Assembly (NCBI RefSeq): GCF_023159225.1
Contig: NC_063167.1
Location: 3,956,234 to 4,020,233, forward strand
Origin: Perognathus longimembris pacificus
Lineage: Eukaryota > Chordata > Mammalia > Rodentia > Heteromyidae
Reading direction: 5' to 3'
Length of the DNA: 64,000 bases
Shown here: one piece after another, positions 10,349-20,277 of the stretch
Numbering within the stretch: the first letter of the stretch is position 1
Layout: every line of letters begins with the position of its first letter
The notes under the pieces: generated by a model
What the model saw: the letters and a program-made list of their open reading frames with translations, nothing else
Told to the model about the DNA's origin: nothing
The model's database searches: none
Made by a program: the position numbers and the translations under genes

Positions 10349-10560
10349 TTTTTTTTTTTTTTTTTTTTGGGCCAGTCCTGGGGCTTGGACTCAGGGCCTG
10401 AGCACTGTCCCTGGCTTCTTTTTGCTCAAGGCTAGCACTCTACCACTTGAGCCACAGCACCACTTCTGGCCATTTTCTGTATATGTGGTGCTGGGGAATT
10501 GAACCCAGGGCCTCATGTACATGAGGCAAGCTCTCTTGCCACTAGGCCATATCCCCAGCC
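10349..10560 (-). repeat. IDL-Geo SINE with perfect 13-bp TSD
   Basis: Full-length reverse copy flanked by CACTCCTGGACTT at 10336-10348 and 10561-10573. The long T-run and intact flanks point to a recent insertion. Confidence 0.95.
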
Positions 10561-10594
10561 CACTCCTGGACTTCTTACAACACTATAGAATGTC

Positions 10595-10652
10595 TTGTGT
10601 GTGTGTGTGCGCGCATGCGCGCGCGCGCGCGTGTGTGTGTGTGTATGTGTGT
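10595..10652 (+). repeat. (TG)n(CG)n alternating tract, Z-DNA-prone
   Basis: (TG)n, then GCGCATGCGCGCGCGCGCGC, then (GT)n, almost perfectly alternating purine and pyrimidine over about 57 bases. Confidence 0.93.
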
Positions 10653-10734
10653 TACTGGCCCCTTCCTCTAGACTGAAAGCATCCAGAGAACAAGGATCTG
10701 GGATCTATTTTACTTATTTGCATATTCATTTCTG

Positions 10735-10923
10735 TTTTGCTGGTACTGGGGCTTGAACTCAGAGCCTAGGTGCTGTCCCTTAGCTCTGTGGTTCAAGGTT
10801 GGCACTCTACCACTGGAGACACAGCTCCACTTTCACATTTTTGGTGGCGAGAGAAGAGCCTCATGGACTTCTTGCCTAGGCTGGCTTTGAACTTCGATCC
10901 TTGGATTTCAGCCTCCTGAGGAA
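10735..10923 (-). repeat. 7SL-Geo SINE, 5'-truncated
   Basis: The Geo part and most of the 7SL part are present, ending at 'cagcctcctgagg'. L2-like sequence flanks it on both sides (10657-10712 and 10924-10990), so it appears to split an L2 relic. Confidence 0.7.
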
Positions 10924-12158
10924 GGATCTATGTCTTGTCGAGAGATGGACGTTAGTAGCACAGGGCAGTGCTCATTATTCGGTGGGCACTTGATAGACGT
11001 CAGATGGCAGAGTCATGCCAAATTGGCAGGGTTGGCAATCAGCAAGAGATTTCCATGCTTTGTGGATCTACTGAGGGGAAGGCAACATTCTATCAGCGCC
11101 TTGAATGGACTTTGTAGAGATGAGGTAAGAATAACAGGGCACACAATTCTTCACCATGTATATAACTGATTTCTGTTGTACAGAAAAGATGACCCCGGAA
11201 CTTCTTTTTTGGGGGGGCCCTCTCTTTGTGGAGATAACCCCACACAAGACACTTTGTCATTCCACAGGTTCTTAATCAATTTTGCATCTCTTAGCAAATA
11301 TTCTTGTTTGTCTATAAAAGTGCCTGTGTTTTTTGAATTCTCTTTTGAATCGGTCTCACCATCTTCAGGGTTCCCTCATTAATTAAAAAGCCAAAGAAAA
11401 CACTTGTGACACACTCACTTTATGTTTGCATGAGAGGCGTGATTTTTATCTTGCTGTGAATTGGGATGGAGTAAAAGTAAATTATTCTTCCTCTTCTGGG
11501 AAATCTTATCAGATCCCGTGGGTTTAGAACTACTTGATGCTGTGTCTCCGCCTACAGTTTCTCAGCTGCACATGCTCAGGTGCTTCTTGATGTCCCTAAG
11601 TGGAGAAAGACATTCCAGGTTTATTAGCACATCCTATTCTTTCTGAAACCTCCCCAGGTCTTAATTAAATACCAATAACTGAATGGCTCAGACAAAAAGT
11701 CCCAACAGCCAAATCTTGGACCAAAGAATTTCTATTTTACTTTATATTCAATCCTGCAGCAAAAAAACTTGAGCAATCTCTTTTCACTATATACCCTAAA
11801 TCCATCTACCTTGTGTCACTTCTACCGTGGTCCACACCTGCACCTGCTTTTGTACATGAAGTTGTACTGGAGTATAAGTATGCCCATCCCTTTACACATT
11901 GCTCAGATATGTTTGTGGGACAATGGCAGAGTTGAATAATTGTGTCAGAGACCACAGTGTTATGATTTTGTCCTTTATTGAATACTACTCCTTCCCCAGA
12001 AAAATAAGATATCAGATCTTAATCTTTGGAACCCATAAGTATGATGTCATTTGAAAAAAGGGTCATTTTGTAGATGTGATTAAGGATCATGAGATAGGGA
12101 GGTTTATCTGCAGGAGTCTTAAATGCCATCACATGTGTTCCGGTAAAAGTTAGGCAAG
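10924..12158. other. Mostly unique intergenic sequence
   Basis: Apart from the first 60 or so bases (L2-like), no gene or repeat was recognised. The short open frames here show no family resemblance. Confidence 0.5.
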
Positions 12159-12387
12159 GATCTGGGAATACAGCCTAGTGGTAGAGGGCCTTCCTTGTAT
12201 ACATGAAGTGCTGGGTTCGATTCCTCAGCACCACACATATAGAAAAAGCCAGAAGTGGTGCTGTGGCCCAAGTGGCAGAGTGCTAGCCTTGAGCAAAAAG
12301 AAGCCAGGGACAGTGCTCAGGCCCTGAGTTCAGGCCCCAGGTCTGGCAAAAAAGAAAAAAAAAAGAAAAGAAAAGAAAAAGAAAAAA
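12159..12387 (+). repeat. IDL-Geo SINE
   Basis: Forward copy with both units and an AAAAG-rich tail; an imperfect flanking repeat (GTTAGGCAAGG / GTTAGGTGAAGG) may be the target-site duplication. Confidence 0.87.
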
Positions 12388-12589
12388 CAAGGTTAGGTGA
12401 AGGGAGACTGGACATGGGGTCAGAATAGAGGGAGCATGGGCGGATGCACACAGAGAGCCCTCAGACTTTAGAACCTGGAGTTTCGTGGCTCCCAGCCATG
12501 AGGCAAGGGGAGGCTCCTGCATTCACATCCGACCTACGTTCTCTGCTTCTTGCTTAGCACATGTGAGGTGTTCTCCACGGTCACAAAGC

Positions 12590-13125
12590 CATCCTTTGAA
12601 GACCCCAGTCAATAATGCTCTCCAGCTCAGTACCCTCTGCTGGCTTCCTAGGACCCCAGAATAAAGTCCAGAGATCCCACGGTGGAAGCGCTCCATGGCC
12701 TGAGCTTAGGATCCACGTCCCGGTGCTCTGTCCACAGTACCCTCTTGGGGTTCTTACCATGTACCAAGTGTGCCTTTGCTTCAGGGCTTTTGGACTCGCT
12801 GTGTCTTCTTCTTCTCCACCCATAACTACCCACTGTTGCTTCCTTCTGGACTCAGAGTTGACTTCTCTGACCTATTTTGTCCCAAAGTCACCTTATCACC
12901 TGACTCAGGTTAGTTTTCTTCGGGCTTTTATCATTATCCTCCCAGCATTCCCTTTGATCATAGATATGTGTGTGTATCATCTGTCCTTCCCCATTTTCTG
13001 TCAAGAGCCAGGATTTCTGTCTGTCTGGTTCGTTATTGTATCCCCTACACTAGAACCGATATCTAGTAGTCATAAGCACCCAGTAAATAGAGAGCCAACA
13101 AAATATTTACTGAATGGAAGCACAT
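12590..13125 (+). repeat. L2 LINE 3' region
   Basis: It follows the L2 consensus in order: 'ataaagtccagag...catggcctgag', 'gcctttgcttcagggcttttgg', 'gttgacttctctgacc' and the tail 'aatatttactgaatgg'. The 170-residue open frame at 12615-13127 is within this relic. Confidence 0.65.
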
Positions 13126-13219
13126 AATACTAAGTATAAACGATATCAAATGAAGAGTAAGCCTTTCCCCCCGCTGCATCCTCAAGAGAACTCTAGGTAA
13201 TAGTTAAATTTCTTCTTAT

Positions 13220-13589
13220 TTTCCTGGGAACTTTTTCTGATTATCTATGCATGTAACAAATCTTGTATCCACGTCCTAGATACATAGGAGAACAGTGTAC
13301 ATTATGCTCTGTGCCTTGTTTTTTTCAGTTTAAACATTTAAACCAGAGATCTTACTGGAGTGCTATTAACTTACATACTATTTCATGGCTGCATGATATC
13401 CCACAGCTTAATAGACAAAGAAACATTGTTTACCTTGTTTGAAAACAGAGAACTAATGATAACGAAGTGCCTTTGGGCCCATCGCTTTTCTGGTGACATC
13501 TGGTGTTTCTTGGACATTCTTCTAGCTGTCCATGACCATAGTTTTAGTACATCTACAGCTTTATATTTCAGAATTTTTTTGTTTGCTTG
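13220..13589 (+). repeat. Ancient L1 (L1M-type) 3' fragment
   Basis: 'gcatgtaacaaatcttgtatcc' and 'actatttcatggctgcatgatatcccac' match the usual L1M 3'-end wording, with strong divergence. Confidence 0.5.
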
Positions 13590-13962
13590 TTATTGTTTTC
13601 CTCAAGACAAGGTCTAGTTCAGGCTCATCTCAAACTCAGGTCTCATTATATAATCCAGGCTGGTCTCAAACTCATGATTTTTTTTGGCCATGTACCTTGA
13701 ACTCCAGGCTTAGGTGTTGTTCCTAAGCAATTTTTGCATAAGGCTAGTGCTCTACCATTTTGAGCCACAATGCCACTGCCGATTTTCTTCTGGTGGTTCA
13801 CTGGAGATAAGAGCCTCACAGACTTTCCTACCCAGGCTGGCTTTGAACTGCAATCTTCATATCTCAGCCTCCTGAGTGGCTAGGATTACAGATGAGAACC
13901 ACCAGCTTCTGGCTTCATGATCTCAAGTCTAGAATCACAGGCATGTGCCAATGTCTGGCATA
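13590..13962 (-). repeat. B1-like SINE interrupted by a 7SL-Geo SINE
   Basis: B1-type sequence (13590-13671, 'ccaggctggtctcaaac') resumes at 13922 ('ctcaagtctagaatcacaggcatgtgcc'). Confidence 0.6.
13679..13914 (-). repeat. 7SL-Geo SINE nested in a B1-like SINE
   Basis: Full-length reverse copy with flanking TCATGAT (13672-13678 and 13915-13921). Confidence 0.78.
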
Positions 13963-14002
13963 GTTCAGGTGTTTTACTTTCAACATCTAAACAAAGTTTC
14001 CT

Positions 14003-14199
14003 GGGCTGGGGATATAGCCTAGTGGCAAGAGTGCCTGCCTCGGATACACGAGGCCCTAGGTTCGATTCCCCAGCACCACATATACAGAAAACGGCCAGAA
14101 GCGGCGCTGTGGCTCAAGTGGCAGAGTGCTAGCCTTGAGCTGGAAGAAGCCAGGGACAGTGCTCAGGCCCTGAGTCCAAGGCCCAGGACTGGCCAAAAA

Positions 14200-14228
<29 letters not shown>
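14003..14228 (+). repeat. IDL-Geo SINE, 'CGG-type' subfamily, perfect TSD
   Basis: Full length, with an (AAAT)n tail and the 10-bp duplication AAAGTTTCCT (13993-14002 and 14229-14238). It shares special variants with the copy at 58422 ('cctcggatacacgaggccctagg', 'gagc(t/g)ggaagaag'). Confidence 0.95.
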
Positions 14229-14230
<2 letters not shown>

Positions 14231-14239
14231 AGTTTCCTC

Positions 14240-15240
14240 AGAAGACTTGGTGTTAGAACAAATCACACATTTGAAACTGTTTAGTTAACATCAATAAGGA
14301 AAGAAATGAAAACTCTACAAATGATTGATGGGCCATTGGTGACAGAAGGGGGGGCCCTTGAATAAACAGACCACAAAAGTGGAAGCAGGGTTTGGCTGTG
14401 GACATGCTACATGTCCCTTTGCCGCCTCCCTCTGATGGGAGGTTGTCCCCCAGCCCTTTCTGAGCAGCTGTTGGGGGCCCCTCTCGGATCTCTCAGGATC
14501 CCCCAGCACAAGTGTGATTCAGGTCTCTCAGAAGTGTTGACTTGCGAAGTCATGGAGCTTCTTTTGCATTTGTCCCCCTTCCAACCACCAAAGTCAGATT
14601 TCTTTAACCTTCTCCCTTATTTGGAAAGGAAGCCATTTCTTTTCGGAGTCCACATAAACAATAAAAACCACCGGGCTGTAATACCAGAGGGTGCAAGAGG
14701 GAGTAAGAAGTTTGTTGCTTAAAAGGAAACATCCCTGAGAAATAAAACAAAAAACACGAAGCCAAAACCCAACTTGGATTGAGTGTTGAAATAGTGTATG
14801 AAGGTGAGCCGCAGCACATCAAAGGCATTTAGATGTAACACCGTGGAAGGCCCTGGAGAGCGAGTGCGCTCGGGCGTGTTTTATGCAATAGCTGCATGAT
14901 GTGGAAAAGTTTTATGATTATAGCTATTGTTTAAACAACCTCGCTTGCAACCCCCCAATGACAAAGGATAATGTTCTGTTCTAGGTTTTAATTGCTAAGA
15001 GGAAAATGAAGCTGCCAGAAGTGGTCCTCGGACCGACTGTCCCTATGGGCTAGGCTACCTTTCAGTCAATATTGAACTAATGAAACTAGTGATTCATTAG
15101 AAAACTTCAAAAGACTCTGAGTTCCACAATCAGGCTTTTAATGTTCAAATGATATTTCAAATGAGCTGAATGTTCAGGCCTACTAGGCCCAAATAGCTCA
15201 TTCTATTTGGAGTACCTGACAAATGTCTACTCTTTAAAAA
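14240..15240. other. Unique intergenic stretch, possibly conserved non-coding
   Basis: About 1 kb without any recognised repeat in an otherwise SINE-dense region. It contains AT-rich homeodomain-like motifs at 14880-14935. No coding evidence. Confidence 0.35.
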
Positions 15241-15243
15241 CAG

Positions 15244-15475
15244 CTTTTTGGTGCCAGTCCTGCAGCTTGAGCTCCTGGCCTGAGGACTGTCACTGAACTT
15301 TTATGATCAAGGCTGGCAGTTTATCACTTTGAGCCATAGTGCCACTTTGGTTTTCTGGGGATTAGAGATAAGAGTCCCATGGGTTTTCCTTCCCTGGGCT
15401 GGCTTTGAACTGCGGTCTTCAGCTCTCAGCCTCCTGAGTAGCTAGGATTACGGGTGTGAGCCATCGGCACCCAGC
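15244..15475 (-). repeat. 7SL-Geo dimeric SINE
   Basis: Full-length reverse copy; a diverged target-site duplication ('aaatgtctactctt' / 'aagtgtctgctctt') flanks it. Confidence 0.82.
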
Positions 15476-16077
15476 AAGTGTCTGCTCTTGTGTCGTGAGA
15501 TTGTGCTGTTTGATGTCATTGGAGAACAGAGGCAGGTGGGAGTAGGGAAGAGACGTCACCTTGTGAACACCACAGACTTCTGAGAAAAGTTTGGTTCCAA
15601 CAAGGCCTTGTCCCTTTGCACTACATTTTATTTTGAAAGGCAAAGGATAGGAGATCTTCCCTGGCACTATTCCTTACACCTGTATGCAAAGCTATGCTTG
15701 TCCAAAAAAAAAAAATCAGGAAAGGAAAGAGGAGGAGGCTTTTGGAAACATTAACTTTAACCCGATAGCCCCTAAATTGTTAATAAAAATCCTTTAATAA
15801 ATCCATCCTGTGTCTGAGGAAAATGAGCTCTAATTCATGCTTTTGTCTTTTAGGAGTGTTTAAACTTCGGAAATTGGCTCAGTCTACACTTTCCTCTCCA
15901 CAGTCCAGTCATGTGGAAGCCTCACTGATTTCCAGATGAAAGAAGCAAGTCCAAGCATTTTTATTATCACCATCACTGGTCATAATAAAGCCACACTACT
16001 TCTGAGTGCTGATGGGAAAAGAAGGAAAAGAAGGCTCTTCTACATGCATTTTCCAGGTGGAAAAAAAAATAAATTTG

Positions 16078-16290
16078 TGCTGGATGCTAGTGGCTCAAAC
16101 CTATCATCCCAACTACGCAGGAGACTGAGATTTGGGAATCAAAGTTGGAAGCCATCCCCAAAGACTCTTATTTCCAACTGACCAGTAAAAATCTGGAAGT
16201 GAAGGTGTGGCTCAAGTAGTAGGGCACTAGCCTTGAGCAAAAAAGCTAAGTGAAGAGTATGAAGCTCTGTGTTTGAGTCCCAGGACTGGC
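16078..16290 (+). repeat. 7SL-Geo dimeric SINE
   Basis: Forward copy with left unit, linker ('cttatttccaactgaccag') and Geo unit ending 'gtttgagtcccaggactggc'. Confidence 0.8.
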
Positions 16291-16451
16291 ACACGCGCAC
16301 ATAAAGTGGCTGTTGAATGTTCACATAATTCACCTTAAAGGTTCTGTTCTACTTCTGGGCAGTAACATGCTTTTCTTGAGAAGCATTACAGCCCCCACTG
16401 GCAAGGGCCTGGAGCAATGCATTCGAAGTACATCCTCTGACTTCTCTGGGG

Positions 16452-16701
16452 ATTGAACTGGAGGCCGTTGAGCCATCTCTTAGCTTTTGGCACTCAAGGC
16501 TAGTGCTTTTTCACTTGAGCCACAGCTCTACTCCTAGCTTTGTGTTGATTTTTTCCCCTGATTTATTTTTTAAAAAGTTGCTATTTTGCTGATTAACTGA
16601 ACATAAGAGTCTCATGGACATTCCTACTTGGGCTGGTTTTGAACCATGATCTTAAGGTCTCAGCATCCTGTGTAACCGGTGTGAGGCACAAATGCCCAAC
16701 C
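16452..16701 (-). repeat. 7SL-Geo dimeric SINE, diverged
   Basis: Reverse copy with an extra T-rich stretch in the linker (16548-16580). A short second Geo fragment lies at 16718-16785. Confidence 0.65.
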
Positions 16702-17224
16702 CCCTTCCAACCCCCCCGTTTTTTTTTTTTTTTGGCAAGTTTTAGGGCTTGAACTCAGGGCCTGGTGTTCTCTCTCCTCTTTGTTTTTGTTTCATTTTTC
16801 CTCAATGCCCTAATCATACTTTTAAAAACAACAAAGATAGCAGTGACTGGTTAGAATTTTATTTTTCTTTTAGCTTTGCAAGTTCACACCTGATTTCATA
16901 GATGATGGCTGGATCCCGATACCTGCTTCTCCTTTCAGTTCCATGCAATTCCACCTTGGGTTGCCTCTGTAGAATTCCACCGAACACAAGAGTGAGATGC
17001 GTGAGCATCCTCATGCAAAGTACTTTGGGCCTTGTGCATCCCCTGACCGAGTCTTGCAGACCCCTGTGGCTCACTGGGGTTTCTAGGCTGCAATTGGAAA
17101 ACCACGGTATGGGCTGGATCCGGGGCTGTCAGAGGTGATGGTGACACTGCTGGAGGTCCAGCTAAACCTTCAGCACTTCCTCCATTTTCCACCCCCTTGG
17201 TTCCTGCCCACTCTGCTTTATGTT

Positions 17225-17330
17225 TATTTACCTGTTAGGCTGTGAGCTCTTTGAAGAGAGACACTTAGCATTATTCATTGTGATAGTCCAGATAGAGTCC
17301 AGCATCTGGTCCACAGTAGGAAGCAGATAA
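17225..17330 (+). repeat. L2 3' end
   Basis: 'gctgtgagctctttgaagagagacac...ccagcatctggtccacagtaggaagcag' is typical L2 tail wording. Confidence 0.55.
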
Positions 17331-17344
17331 AATTATGAACTTTT

Positions 17345-17463
17345 TTCTTTTGTAACAGGGTCATCTTGTGTTGTCTGGCCTGACCCAGACTCCTAGGTTC
17401 AAGTGATCCTCCTGCCTTAGACTCTCAAGTACCTGGGAGTACAGGATGTATCATTATGCTTGG
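17345..17463 (-). repeat. Old 7SL-derived monomer (B1/FLAM-like)
   Basis: 'ggttcaagtgatcctcctgcc...gtacctgggagtacagg' is Alu-like in reverse, without a Geo unit. Confidence 0.5.
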
Positions 17464-17483
17464 CAAAAAATGGCTAGTATTAT

Positions 17484-17704
17484 TTTTTTTCCAGTCCTGG
17501 AGCTTGAGCTCTGAGCCTGGGTGTTAACTTCGAACCTCAGCTCTCCGCCTCCTGAGTGGCTAGGGATACAGGCGTGAGCCACTGGTGCTGCCGGCCCTGA
17601 GCTCTTGGGCTCGAGGCTTGCCCTCTACCACTGGAGCCGAAGCTCAACTTTCTGCCTTTGTGGTTAACTGGAGATGAGTCACATGACTTTCAGGACAGAG
17701 CCTG
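17484..17704 (-). repeat. 7SL-Geo SINE with internal 7SL fragment
   Basis: The Geo unit is interrupted at 17524-17594 by a 7SL piece ('cgaacctcagctctccgcctcc...ggcgtgagccactggtgc') before resuming at 'cctgagctcttgggctcgagg'. Confidence 0.6.
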
Positions 17705-17829
17705 GCAAATTTATTTCTTAAATGTTTGTGTTAATTATTAAAACAATGAAGTTTTGTTATGGCTGTATTGTAGACAAGGGAGACAGTGAGAAAAAACATT
17801 CCTGAGCCCCTAAGATTTAGTTATTCTTT

Positions 17830-18057
17830 CTTTTTGCTGGCATCTGGTTTGAACTTATTAGGGCTTGTGTGGCTGGTGCCCTACCATTTGAGCCATGTTT
17901 CCAGCATAGCCTTTTGCTGGTTATTTTGAAGATAGGATTCCTCAGACTTATCTGCCTGGGCCGGCCTCAAGCAGATCCTCCAGACCTCAAGCAGATCCTC
18001 CAGACCTCAGCCTCCTTACTGGCTAGCAATATAAGCATGAGCCACCATCACCCAGCT
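17830..18057 (-). repeat. 7SL-Geo SINE with 20-bp internal duplication
   Basis: Reverse copy in which 'CCTCAAGCAGATCCTCCAGA' is present twice in tandem near 17965-18004. Confidence 0.7.
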
Positions 18058-18219
18058 CCAAATATCATTTCTTGGGTGTATTTCATACCAGTCTTCTTAC
18101 AAAAAACCATTTTCTTTATCTGCCATCAGATATTTTAGAAATGAACACTGTAATTTTGAGAATTTCCCCTATCTCTAGCAACAGGACAAGCTTTTCTTTC
18201 TGTTTCGGATGTCTATGGC

Positions 18220-18600
18220 TAGAATAATGTTCCACTGCGTGACTATAACATAATTTTTCTTACGAAATAGCTAATATTACCACATTCAGATGCTTCCATT
18301 TTTTTTTCTGTAACAGATACAGAGATCCTGCGAAGAATACCTTCACACAACCAAGCACTTTTGAGCATTTAGTGTTATTTCCTTAGAACAGATTCCCAGA
18401 AGTAAGATTACTGGGTCAAAAGATGCAGACACTTTTATGGCTTTTAATACATACTGTAAAATTGCTTTTCAAAAGGGTTATACTAATTTACAATGCCACC
18501 AGCACTTTCCAGAATGATTCTGCACACAAATCGTCAACACTGGTGCTATTAAGAATGTTAATCGATAATATATTGTACCCTAGTTGTTAAAATTTTGCAT
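18220..18600 (+). repeat. Ancient L1 (L1M-type) 3' fragment
   Basis: 'gattcccagaagtaagattactgggtcaaaag' (in two parts) and 'ggttatactaatttacaatgccaccagca' are classic L1M 3' phrases. Confidence 0.65.
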
Positions 18601-19267
18601 TTTTGGAGGCTCATAATATTAAAGTTTGTTGAATGGGTGTACAATACAAAACATCCTTTTGGGACATCTTTATTTCTGGGGGGGGGGGAGGGAGGGACCT
18701 AAGAAATTCTCACCAGTGAAGATCAGAAAAAAGAACACATGTTGTTAGGGTTGGCACAAATTTCACTTCGACAGTCAATTTTGATGCCAAAACAGTTGAG
18801 CGTCGACTCTCTTCACTGGTTCTGCTAGTTGTCAGTAACGAAAAAGAATAGTGGGAAAGGAAAAGCAATAGAACCTTTTCACCGCACACCGTGCAGGATG
18901 ACAGGCCCGGGTCTAAGAACCCCGCTTTGGGTTCGACTTTACTTTTTTGGGGGTCTTCACATCCGTCTTTCCCCTTCAATTGGAGGCGGCAGTCCTCCTT
19001 TGTTTCGGGTGTTACCTGCCCACGTGCGGATCCACTCAGTTCCCCGGCCGAGGGGCGTCTTCCGGGCGGGCGCAGGGCCGGGGCTCGCCGGCCCGGGGTG
19101 AGGCCGCCCCTGCGGCGGCCCGGCTCCGCCCTCGGGCCCCGGGGTCTCCCCCTCGGCCGCGCCCGCCCGCCCGCCCGCACGGCAGCCCGGGGCTCGGCTC
19201 GGGCCCCGCCGCGCCGAGGTCAGGTCGGAGGCTCGGTTCGGCGGCCGCATCCCGGGACGGGAACCTA

Positions 19268-19335
19268 TGACTCATCGGCTCCGCCGGTCACGTGGGCAAC
19301 GTGACCAAAATAAAGTTTCAGTATTTTAAGCTTCC
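19268..19335 (+). promoter_or_regulatory. AP-1 site, CACGTG E-box and AT-rich block inside the CpG island
   Basis: TGACTCA (19268-19274) is a perfect AP-1 core and CACGTG (19289-19294) a perfect E-box. An AT-rich run of about 30 bases follows (from about 19303), unlike the surrounding GC-rich DNA. Another CACGTG lies at 19021-19026. The spacing suggests a distal promoter or enhancer module about 950 bases before the CAMTA1 ATG. Confidence 0.45.
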
Positions 19336-19693
19336 AGAAAAGGGGACAGCGGAGCACGCCGTGGGCGGCGGGGGGGGGGGGGGGGCGGGCGGCGGCGGCG
19401 GCGGGCCCCCGGTGACCGGGGGGAGGGGCGGGGCGGGGCCTGGCGGGCCGCGCGCGCGCCCCTCCCCCCCGCGCGGCGGGCAGCGACGCCCGCACTACCG
19501 GCTCGGGAGCGCAGCGCCCCGGTGCCTCTCAGCGCCGGGGCCTCTCGGGGCCGCTCCCCGCCGACGCGGTAGGCTGAGGGATCCCGGAGATCCCGGCGCG
19601 TCCCCCACTGCCACCGGGACCCCACGCGCCGGCAGCGGCTTCCCCGGGAAACGTCCTTCAGCTCCGGGAGCACGCGGGAAAAGCCCCAGCGCG

Positions 19694-20072
19694 CCAATGA
19701 GCGGGCGCCTTCCTCGTGACGGGCACGCCTGGGGGCGGGGCTTCCCTCCGCCGCTCTCGAGTTCCGGGAACCCCCTTTGATTGGTCTGGACGGCTTGGGA
19801 AACACTGCAGTGACGCCCAATCATCACCCCACGTCTCGGCCTCGAGGAAATATCCCGTGTCGGCCCTGTCCTGATTTGGCCGTCCTTTCGGGCTCTGGCC
19901 ACTGGGAAGCTTTGTTTAGGTCCAGGAGGCGGGCTTTCCTGGGAGTGGGTGGGGAGGGGGCGTTGACTCTTGACCAATCCTTTCAGTCCGTTGGGTGGTG
20001 ACCAGCCAATGGGCTGGGCGGACAGGACGCTCCTCCCGGAGAGTAGTGAGACCCCTGGTGCGGGCCGATTGG
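19694..20072 (+). promoter_or_regulatory. CAMTA1: Core promoter region with six CCAAT boxes
   Basis: CCAAT cores occur at 19694-19698 (+), 19780-19784 (-), 19817-19821 (+), 19974-19978 (+), 20006-20010 (+) and 20068-20072 (-), the last 161 bases before the ATG. GC boxes lie between them (for example 19732-19741 and near 20130). There is no TATA box near the expected start. NF-Y binding is known for this motif; its use here is inference. Confidence 0.7.
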
Positions 20073-20151
20073 CGGCGGGAGCGACGAGTGGCAGCTACGC
20101 TGCCCAACGGAAGCTGTGCGTGGGCCGCGGGGCGGGGCCAGGGCGGGTGCG

Positions 20152-20190
20152 CGGCGGCGGCGGGGTGGCTGGGCCGGCGGCGGCGGCGGT
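20152..20190 (+). repeat. CGG trinucleotide tracts just upstream of the CAMTA1 ATG
   Basis: Two short CGG runs (about 20152-20164 and 20175-20190) lie 43-80 bases before the start codon, probably in the 5' leader. They could form stable RNA structure; this is inference. Confidence 0.7.
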
Positions 20191-20232
20191 ACGAGGCGCG
20201 CGCTCGGGGTCCCGGTCGCGAGGAGGAGGAGG

Positions 20233-20277
20233 ATGTGGCGCGCGGAGGGGAAATGGCTGCCGAAAACAAGCCGGAAG
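20233..20277 (+). CDS. CAMTA1: CAMTA1 coding exon 1 (residues 1-15)
   Basis: This exon encodes MWRAEGKWLPKTSRK, the N-terminus I recognise as that of mammalian CAMTA1, a nuclear transcription activator that binds DNA through a CG-1 domain and calmodulin through IQ motifs. The ATG at 20233 has A at -3 but T at +4, a fair rather than optimal context. The exon ends after a complete codon (AAG) at a canonical GTAAGAG donor at 20278, so intron 1 is in phase 0. It joins exon 2 (48440) and exon 3 (53341) without a frame break. It lies inside a CpG island with clustered CCAAT and GC boxes, as expected for a first exon. Longer open frames in the island on both strands are by-products of its GC content. 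The call is seen directly in the sequence and supported by family knowledge; the transcription start cannot be fixed from sequence. Confidence 0.95.

Noticed and set aside
12615..13127. 170-codon + strand ORF
   Set aside because: It lies entirely within an L2 relic and resembles no conserved protein.
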